This document shows, one piece after another, positions 28,734-35,207 of a stretch of 35,207 nucleotides of DNA. The first letter of the stretch is position 1. Each line of letters starts with the position of its first letter. Source of the DNA: Isotricha intestinalis (lineage: Eukaryota; Ciliophora; Litostomatea; Vestibuliferida; Isotrichidae); contig JAJJLU010003725.1 of the NCBI GenBank assembly GCA_023807065.1, positions 1 to 35,207 of the forward strand, in the 5' to 3' direction. A program made the translations under genes and the position numbers. The notes under the pieces are model-generated. The model was not told the DNA's origin. It made no database searches and was given only the letters and a program-made list of their open reading frames with translations.

Positions 28734-30225
28734 ATGATGAAGCAAGAGAAGAAAGCAAGCTTAAATTCAGATTCTGAAGAAGAATATAATATAAATAAAT
28801 TAAATGATGCAACAAAAATATTAGAGAATGTAATAATGGAAATAGATGATACTAATTTTCAACCATTAGAAATTATTTTATAATTTTATTGATGATACTT
28901 TATTATTAAAATTTGTGAAAATTCAAATAAATATAGGAAATATTATAATGAACAACATAAAGAAATTACAAAAGAAGAAAGAATAGATTGTATTTTTATA
29001 AATATATATTTTTCTGTAATTTATCTTCCAGAAAAAGAAATGTTTTGGAATTGTAATATTGTTAAAACTCCTATTCCTTTAATAATGAATTTATCAAAAT
29101 TTCTTTCAATTAATAAATTTTTTCATATATCAAAAATTTGGTCGAGAAGAAACATCAAAGAACACAACTTATAAAAATAATAAAATTCTTTTAGTTGAAG
29201 AATTTATTGAATATTTAAATGGAAAATGAAAAGAAAATAAAGAATTAGAAAAATATATGACAAAAGATGAATATATGTGTTCATTTCAAGGAAGAATATA
29301 TTTTAAACAATATATAAAATAAAAAAGAAAAGAAGAAAATGAGGATTTAAATTTTTTAGAATTTGTAATTCTTTTACAGGTAACACTCATAAATTATTAT
29401 TATATACAGGAGAGATTTTAATTATTCAAAAACAAAAGGAGTTAGTCCAAGTGTTTTAGAAAGTTTTATAAATTTAAATTTACAAAATCCAGTTTATCAT
29501 TCTTTTGATTTTTTTTTTCAAATAAAGAACATTTTTAAACATTTAAATGAAAAATGAATAAAATTCATAACAACTTTTTTTCAACAAGAACAAATTTTCA
29601 TTCTTTTTTTAAATTTTAAATTAAAAAGAGGAGAAATATATAAAGAAACAGATAAAAATATAATTTTATAACTTATCAAGATAAAAGAACTCTATTTATT
29701 TGTTCAAATAAAATATTCTGATAAAATTATTGGGTGTGAAATTAGTAGAGGAAATAAGAAAAGAATTCCAGAAATGATTTAAGCATATAATTCAAATAAA
29801 AGAGGAGTTGATATGTTTATTCAAATTATTTCTATTTATTCCTAAAAGAAAAGTTTATAAATGGTATAAATCTATTTTTTATTATTTACTTGATATTAAA
29901 ATATTAAATACTTCTGTTTTATTTTATCAACAAGATGAAATAAGAAAAAAAATATAAGTTCTAAAATTCTTTATTTCAGACAAAATTAGATAAATAGTTA
30001 TTTTGCTAATCATAAAAAATTAATAATGAAATTATTTAATATAATAAAAAGATTGAAAAAGAATCAAATGTTGAAGTACATTGTCCTAAAAAATAAATAA
30101 AAAAAGAGAATGTAACATTTATAGAATAAAGAAAAAAAAAAACATTCTCCATAAACTTAATTTCATGTTCCTATTGTAATATTCCTTTATGTAAAAGATA
30201 TTTTCCTAAAAATATTCAATAATAA
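28734..30225 (+). pseudogene. Decayed piggyBac-type transposase
   Basis: Successive frames give, in order, the blocks of a DDE_Tnp_1_7 (piggyBac) transposase. A helical N-terminal block lies at about 28890-29140 (YLPEKEMFWN, then LSKFLSINKFFHIS). TKDEYMCSFQGRIYFKQYIK covers the first catalytic Asp (29266). FTGNTHKLLLYTGE matches the conserved Tyr-Thr-Gly strand. YHSFDFFFQ carries the second Asp (29507). YQDKRTLFICSN follows, then KRGVDMFIQ with the third Asp (29810), and a C-terminal Cys-rich end (SCSYCNIPLCKRYF, to about 30215). More than five frame changes and several TAA/TGA stops interrupt it. The three Asp remain, but no continuous frame exists. It could be an old transposon or a lost domesticated piggyBac gene, as used for genome rearrangement in some ciliates. 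Confidence 0.85.
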
Positions 30226-30333
30226 TAATAATGATAAAAAAAAGAAAAGAAAAGATTTTAATTTTTATTATATTAGTTTTTTAATAATTTAAATTATTAT
30301 ATAAAATGTGTTTTTTTTATTTTTTTATTTAAT

Positions 30334-31317
30334 TTATTTTTTGAAATAATATGTATCTTCAGCATCATTATACATTGATGTATTATTACTTAAAATTTCT
30401 TGTAAATATAATTCAATATCTTCAGAAGAAAATTGTTTTCCCATTTCTTTTGCAATTTTTTCATATGTCATTTTTTTATTTCTAGAAAGCATATTATTTA
30501 AACATTCTGTCATAAGATCAATTTTACTTGAATTATCAAATCTTTTAGTTTTTTTTCCTAAAATTTGATTATCTAAATCTTCTTCATCAATATTACTATC
30601 TTCATTATCTATAGATAAATTTTCTTTATCATTTTCATCACTAAAATCATAAGAATCACTACTATTATTTTCATTATTTAAATTATCGTTATTTTCTTTT
30701 TCTATTGTTTCTTTTTTATCTTTATATTTTTCTTCAATATCTGAATCTAAATCTTTTAAATCAGGATCATTTTCAGAAGGATAAGAATCTTCTAAATCTT
30801 CGATTTTTTTTTTTTTTTGCTCCTCTTCAGAATCATTATTATTATTAAATTCTTCATCTAATTCTTCTTCATTATTATAATTACCTTCTAAAAAGTTTTT
30901 ATTAAGATTAACTTTTTTTTTCCTTGTTTTTTTATTTGGTTGACCTCCTTTATTTCTTAATAAACTAAAATTAGGATCTGATTGTTTAGATTTTTTTTCA
31001 TATTCTTCAACAGATATTCCTTCATAATTTGGCATATCTTTTTTAAAGAAATACCATTTTTCTGCTGGATAAGCTTCAAAGTAATTTGTACTTTCATTAA
31101 ATTTTAAATATATATATTTTGATGTTTCTTCATCATATGGTTTACCTGTATAATTTCTTGTTTTTGTCTCGTTTTTTGTTTCTATTATTTCTGTTAATTT
31201 AAACTTGTCATCTTCTTTTCCTATTTGACATTTTATAAATGATACTTTATCATTGTTCTTTCCTACACTTAATTTTTTTTCATTTTCAAAAAATAAGGGA
31301 TAGGAATATTTTGACAT
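30334..31317 (-). CDS. GTF2F1: TFIIF alpha subunit (RAP74)
   Basis: A 327-residue protein with both ends of TFIIF-alpha. The N-terminal dimerisation domain (about 20-122) contains the typical YFEAYPAEKWYFF (78-90) followed by ISVEEYEKKSKQ, which match the AFEAFPVHNWYNF...LTAEEAEE pattern of animals. A long acidic and Lys-rich linker (about 125-255) follows. The C-terminal winged helix (266-327) contains LSRNKKMTYEKIAKEMG and ends in YYFKK. The protein pairs with TFIIF-beta and binds RNA polymerase II at initiation; its winged helix contacts the FCP1 phosphatase in animals. It is shorter than the human form (517) because the linker is short. No beta subunit is nearby. Confidence 0.9.
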   Translation of the reverse strand: MSKYSYPLFFENEKKLSVGKNNDKVSFIKCQIGKEDDKFKLTEIIETKNETKTRNYTGKPYDEETSKYIYLKFNESTNYFEAYPAEKWYFFKKDMPNYEGISVEEYEKKSKQSDPNFSLLRNKGGQPNKKTRKKKVNLNKNFLEGNYNNEEELDEEFNNNNDSEEEQKKKKIEDLEDSYPSENDPDLKDLDSDIEEKYKDKKETIEKENNDNLNNENNSSDSYDFSDENDKENLSIDNEDSNIDEEDLDNQILGKKTKRFDNSSKIDLMTECLNNMLSRNKKMTYEKIAKEMGKQFSSEDIELYLQEILSNNTSMYNDAEDTYYFKK

Positions 31318-31709
31318 TTTTATATATTTTATTGAATTAGTAATTATTTATTATAGAAATTATAATTTTTTATTTTTTAGATAAAGTATAAATTAAAGAA
31401 ATTTTTATAAAAATTTGATTTTGAAAGTAGTTTAAAATCAGATGAATCTATTAATGATAAGAGGTTTTTTTTTAAGAATTAGTTTTCAGATTTTTAAATA
31501 AATTTTATTATTGAATAAATATAATTTTTTTTAATTGATAAGAAAAAAATTTGAAAAGAATTTTTAAAATAACTAATCAACTAATGCTCTATTTATATTT
31601 AAATATTTTTATATTATTTACTTTATTTACAATTATTTAATTCATATATTATCTATTATTAAATAAATAAATAACTAAGTTTTATATAAAAAAATATTTT
31701 TAAAAAAAC
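31318..31709. promoter_or_regulatory. Divergent intergenic promoter region
   Basis: These 392 bp separate divergent start codons of TFIIF-alpha (minus) and the FHA protein (plus). They must contain both promoters. Only A/T runs are visible, with no recognisable factor site and no open frame. Confidence 0.4.
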
Positions 31710-32744
31710 ATGAAAAATATTTTCTATTATTTTGATTGTTGTAAAAAAGTAAATTACCAAGATGAAACATTAACAACAAACACATCTCAAATAGAATCAA
31801 AAATCTCTTTAAAATCACAAAAAAAAGAAAAGAATGCTCCAATTAATCCTTTTTTAAATCCTAATTCAATATTAACAAAATACAATAATATATCTCCAAG
31901 ATTTATAGACAATGGAATATTAAATGACAGTGAAAATATAAGTACAAAATTAAGTAAAAAAGAATCATTCAAAAAAGTAAATTCCTTAATTTCATTTTCA
32001 AACTTTCCTATTCAAATAGTTCAAATTGATAAAAAAGAAAATAAAAATTTAGGACCTAAACTCTTATTAACTGGAGAATTATTTCATAATAAAGAAATAG
32101 TAATAAATGTAAATGGAATGATTGATGGCTTAAGACAAAAAAATGATGGTGTTACTTATTTTGGAACAAAAATAATAAATGATTATAGAGGAGTTCCTTA
32201 TATTGATTTTGTTATTAATTACCAATTGATTGGAGAAAAAGAGGAAAATGATTATTCTTTAACTGGAAGAATTTTTAATATATATTATCAAAAAAGAACA
32301 AAAGATTATTATATACATGTTATTCATGATTCTTCAATAATTTATTATGAAATAAATAATATTGTTTATTTTGATGATGATAAAAATTATTTCTTATTAA
32401 TTGGAAATGTATTTGTAACAATAATAACAAAAATAATAGGAAGTAAAAAAGGAATTGATATTGAAATTGAAAATAGTAATAATGATTATTATAGTTTTAA
32501 TGAAGATGAAGTACCAATAACAATTGGAAGAACAAATTGTAAAGTTACAATTTCAAAAGAATCAGTTTCTAAATATCATTCTATTATTGAATTTTCAAAA
32601 GAATCTCAAAAATTTTATTATAAAGATATTGGAAGCACAAATGGTTCTATTCTTTTAGTCAAAGAAGATGATAATTTATTAATTCAAGGAGAAATGAATT
32701 TAAAACTTGATAATGTTCCTTTTAGAATTTTAAACTTACCTTAA
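31710..32744 (+). CDS. FHA-domain protein
   Basis: A 344-residue protein. The C-terminal FHA domain (about 267-340) keeps the phosphothreonine-binding residues: G273-R274, S287, H290 and the STNG at 309-312. It should therefore bind phosphothreonine peptides. Before it lies a beta-rich region (about 115-245, with LLTGELFHNKEIVINVNG and YRGVPYIDFVINYQ) that I cannot assign. The N-terminus has a CC pair (10-11) that might be lipid-modified, but no N-terminal glycine for myristoylation. There is no kinase domain. It is probably a phospho-dependent adaptor of unknown pathway. Confidence 0.85.
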   Translation: MKNIFYYFDCCKKVNYQDETLTTNTSQIESKISLKSQKKEKNAPINPFLNPNSILTKYNNISPRFIDNGILNDSENISTKLSKKESFKKVNSLISFSNFPIQIVQIDKKENKNLGPKLLLTGELFHNKEIVINVNGMIDGLRQKNDGVTYFGTKIINDYRGVPYIDFVINYQLIGEKEENDYSLTGRIFNIYYQKRTKDYYIHVIHDSSIIYYEINNIVYFDDDKNYFLLIGNVFVTIITKIIGSKKGIDIEIENSNNDYYSFNEDEVPITIGRTNCKVTISKESVSKYHSIIEFSKESQKFYYKDIGSTNGSILLVKEDDNLLIQGEMNLKLDNVPFRILNLP

Positions 32745-33089
32745 CTTTTTTTTTGATTAATTTCTTGCTTTTGAGATTTAAGTTTCTTATAAATATTATT
32801 TTGATAAATTCGCATTTAAATTTTAAAATAGATTGAATGTAAAATAAGTTAGAACTTTATTCAAAAAGATTTTATTTTAATTATCATTTCTTTAATAAAA
32901 TTATGATTTAATATAAAAAAGAATTTTTATTTGATGATTAAATAAATATCAAATATAAATTTATTTTTAATAACTTTACGATCAAATATAACTTATATAA
33001 TTATTTAAATATTTATTGTAGGTATTATTATATAAAAATTATTAATTATTTAAATAATATAAAAAAGACCTTTATAAACTAATAAAAAA
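32745..33089. other. A+T-rich intergenic stretch
   Basis: This is the gap between the FHA gene and the CaaX gene, both on plus. There is no open frame, RNA gene or repeat of note. Confidence 0.5.
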
Positions 33090-33542
33090 ATGACTTCTGA
33101 TTTCATTAAATCAATTCATATTCAAATACTTAATTTAAATCAAAATTATTATAACGAAAATTCAACTGTAGATTTAACAAATTCCAATTTAATTAATAGT
33201 AATTCTTTATTAAAAGTAAAACCTAAAAAAAATAATAATTTTCAAAGTAAATACCAAATAAAAAAAAGAATTTTAAAAGAAGAAGTATTAAATGAATCTA
33301 TAAATGATTCAAAGCCAATAAAAAAAATAAATGGAGAAAGATTAGATGCTAATGGAATTCCTATTAATAAAAATAAAAAACATAAAATTACTTTTATTGA
33401 TGAAATTGATAATAAAACACCTTTAGTTGAAGTTCAAAGAATTGAATCTTTTAAACAATATAATTCATTAAATAGTTATCATATTAATGAACAAATGATT
33501 AATGGAAAAAGTCATTGTAATTGTTCTTGTTATATTATATAA
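33090..33542 (+). CDS. Small protein with C-terminal CaaX-type lipid site
   Basis: A 150-residue protein. Residues 1-85 are Asn/Lys-rich and likely disordered. Residues 87-125 look conserved, with GERLDANGIP, then KKHKITFIDEI and PLVEVQRIESFKQYN. The last residues are CNCSCYII, so the protein ends in C147-Y-I-I, a CaaX box for prenylation. Two more cysteines just before (143, 145) are possible palmitoylation sites. This points to attachment to the inner face of a membrane. I do not recognise the family with certainty, although the RLDANG...KKHKxTF...PLxEV pattern looks familiar from protist proteins. There is no GTPase motif, so it is not a Ras-like protein. Confidence 0.8.
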   Translation: MTSDFIKSIHIQILNLNQNYYNENSTVDLTNSNLINSNSLLKVKPKKNNNFQSKYQIKKRILKEEVLNESINDSKPIKKINGERLDANGIPINKNKKHKITFIDEIDNKTPLVEVQRIESFKQYNSLNSYHINEQMINGKSHCNCSCYII

Positions 33543-33778
33543 AAATATGTTTATGTTAATATTTCATTATTTCATAAAAAAAATAATAATCAATTAGTAA
33601 AAGATAAATAATTTGTTTTATTATTAATCTATATACTTTAACGATTATTTAATAAATTTATCACAGTATAATTCCTCTAACAAAAAGTCAATATATAAAT
33701 AATAATTGAATAACATATAAAAAATGTATAAACAAATAAAAAATGAAATAAATAAAAAAACTTAATATATAAATCTGA

Positions 33779-34408
33779 TTAAATATTTTCTTGATCTTCT
33801 TCAATAACTTCTTTAGGAGATTTATCAGTAGTATCCTCTTCAACAGCAGCAAAGACTTTATATTCAGGAGGAATTCTTCTATAATTAACAGGAAAATCAG
33901 TAAAATAAATTCTTCTTATTCTACAATTAGCATGAATTTGAACTTTTTTAGTTTCTTTATAATTAGTTCCAAAAGCTTTTTTACAAAAATCATCTAAACA
34001 TATATGAACTTGATTCCATCCATCTTCCAATTTCATAGGAAGAGAACAATAATTCCCTTTAACTCTTGTTAAAGTTTGAAAATTTGAAGCTTTAAATATT
34101 CTTTCAATTTTTTTATCATCTATAATATTAACCGAAAATTCAAAATATTTTTGTAAATTTTTTATTAATAAAACTATTGTATGCATTTTTATTCCTAATG
34201 ATTTTTTTGGATCTTGTGGAATATAAATATAATTAGAATCTACATTTGCCCCTATTATTTCTATACTTGGACTTTGAATATCTGCATCTAATATTCTTTT
34301 TATATGACCATTTTTTACAGAAAAATCCCAATTTTGTAATGGCTTTGTTCCTATTGCATATAATATTGATGTATAACCATTATCTTTATTATTATTTTTG
34401 TTGTTCAT
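33779..34408 (-). CDS. CFAP20: Cilia- and flagella-associated protein 20
   Basis: A 209-residue protein closely matching CFAP20 (GTL3/BUG22) across nearly all of its length. CFAP20 lies at the inner junction of ciliary doublet microtubules, where it helps close the B-tubule. Recognisable blocks include GTKPLQNWD, VKNGHIKRI, DIQSP, DPKKSLGIK, FKASNFQ, LEDGWNQ, FGTNY and VQIHANCRIRRIYF. The family is about 190 residues; this copy has an extra acidic tail (about 188-209) of Glu, Asp and Lys. It is strong evidence that the organism builds cilia or flagella. It is divergent from an EFHC gene, another axonemal protein, with 274 bp between starts. Confidence 0.97.
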   Translation of the reverse strand: MNNKNNNKDNGYTSILYAIGTKPLQNWDFSVKNGHIKRILDADIQSPSIEIIGANVDSNYIYIPQDPKKSLGIKMHTIVLLIKNLQKYFEFSVNIIDDKKIERIFKASNFQTLTRVKGNYCSLPMKLEDGWNQVHICLDDFCKKAFGTNYKETKKVQIHANCRIRRIYFTDFPVNYRRIPPEYKVFAAVEEDTTDKSPKEVIEEDQENI

Positions 34409-34682
34409 TTTTTTTTTGTTAGGATTTTTTATTTATTTTTTTTATTTTTTAATAAGGTAATTTTTATTTGGAAAGTAATTTAATTAAATTAAAGAATAAC
34501 TTATTCTTTAAGAAAAATATCATAAAAAGCAATTTCTCATTGAGTTAAATCAAAATTAATTAAAAACTGAATAAAAAATGAAAAAAAAAAGAATTAAAAT
34601 TATTTAAACTAATTAAATGAAAAAAAAATATAAAACAATATAAAAATCTTAAAAAATATAAGAATTAAAATAATAAAAAAAA
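34409..34682. promoter_or_regulatory. Divergent promoter region between two ciliary genes
   Basis: These 274 bp separate the starts of CFAP20 (minus) and the EFHC protein (plus), two components of the ciliary doublet. A shared regulatory element would be natural, but I cannot recognise a specific motif (no clear RFX or X-box palindrome). Confidence 0.35.
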
Positions 34683-35207
34683 ATGTCATCATCAAAAAGA
34701 GAATTAGAAGTTCTTCCAGAAATAGAAACAGGGAATAAATACAATCCAAATAAAACAAACTATAATAAAACTCAATATTTTGTAGTAAGTCAAAACGTAG
34801 ATTTAGGTAAAATAAAATAAAAATAATATAATAGAACTAAACAATAAATTAGAACCAATAGATAAAATGGCAATAAAAACATTAAATAATTGGACAACAT
34901 CCTTAGGAGGTTTAGGAAATATGAATAATAAAAGAAACAGAATTTTTTCAGGAAATGATTTTGGAAATAAAACAATGTATAATTTAAATTTTCCTAAAAG
35001 ATTACCTCAATGGATAAAATATGATAAAAATGTATTAAAATTTATAGGATATTTTACTGAACATGTAGTTGAAAGTGCTTATGAAAATTATAGAGTTAGA
35101 AAATGCAATATATTTTATTATTTAGATGATGATACTATGCATATGATGAAATTAGAGAAGAAAATTCTGGTTTTATTCAAGGTTATTTTATTAAAAGACA
35201 AAGATGC
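34683..35207 (+). CDS. EFHC1: EFHC-type DM10 ciliary protein, 5' part, with intron and one-base shift
   Basis: The start of a gene cut by the window end. Exon 1 (34683-34806) encodes 41 residues plus one base, a 28-nt GT...AG intron follows, and exon 2 continues from 34835. From about residue 97 the protein matches the first DM10 domain of EFHC1/2 (RIB72): KYDKNVLKFIGYFTEHV, then YRVRKCNIFYYLDDDTM, then EENSGFIQG and FIKRQR. EFHC proteins are microtubule inner proteins of the ciliary doublet. After CAT at 35140-35142 the frame must move: one base is missing before GAT (35145), and then the DM10 sequence continues to the last base. No stop comes before the edge in the corrected frame. A sequencing or assembly slip is likely. 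Confidence 0.88.
34807..34834 (+). other. 28-nt spliceosomal intron
   Basis: The sequence begins GTAAAATA and ends ATAATAG. It contains in-frame stops and splits a codon so that G plus AA gives Glu. Removing it joins residues 1-41 to the rest of the EFHC protein in one frame. It consists entirely of A and T apart from the splice-site G residues. Confidence 0.75.

Noticed and set aside
28388..30333. Terminal inverted repeats and TTAA duplication around the piggyBac remnant
   Set aside because: No matching ends could be seen, and TTAA is too common in this sequence to count.

Overview
The window is nuclear DNA from a very A+T-rich ciliated or flagellated protist (about four fifths A+T by eye). 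The evidence for a eukaryote is direct: TRAPPC13, TFIIF-alpha, a PUF protein, PP1, an RCC1-TBC protein, three dynein light chains, CFAP20 and an EFHC-type DM10 protein, plus a eukaryotic tRNA-Ile(AAU). Genes are compact, almost intronless and rich in Asn, Lys and Ile. TAA, TAG and TGA all end conserved proteins, so the standard code applies. The one intron seen is 28 nt long. Standard code, tiny introns, extreme A+T and a protist-type kinase together fit a standard-code ciliate (litostome or rumen type) best. That placement is inference.

Layout. 1-5.9 kb: tRNA-Ile, TRAPPC13, roadblock dynein light chain, a coiled-coil protein, a PUF RNA-binding protein and a Tctex-type dynein light chain. 5.9-7.8 kb: a gene-poor stretch holding a decayed Rab-like GTPase. 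7.8-12 kb: four genes in one direction, namely an unknown acidic/basic protein, LC8, a tandem CHHC-finger protein and a charged coiled-coil protein. 12.5-17.5 kb: four minus-strand genes, namely a SHAQKYF Myb, an MTQ2-type methyltransferase, and an unknown basic protein 25 nt downstream of a TPR protein. 17.5-26.7 kb: a tail-anchored protein, a zinc-ribbon kinase, an RCC1-TBC fusion, a coiled-coil/treble-clef protein and a basic protein. 26.9-30.3 kb: PP1 with a single-base frameshift, a small zinc-ribbon protein and a decayed piggyBac-type transposase. 30.3-35.2 kb: TFIIF-alpha, an FHA protein, a CaaX-tailed protein, CFAP20 and the first part of an EFHC protein cut by the window end.

Themes. 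Five cilium or dynein genes (roadblock, Tctex, LC8, CFAP20, EFHC) lie among housekeeping and signalling genes, but they are not adjacent. Two conserved genes (PP1 and EFHC) each carry a one-base shift in a short T run, which most resembles assembly error. The Rab and piggyBac remnants are broken many times and look like true decay. The oddest intact gene is the RCC1-TBC protein, whose TBC domain appears to lack both catalytic fingers. I see no defence system, CRISPR array or operon-like metabolic cluster.
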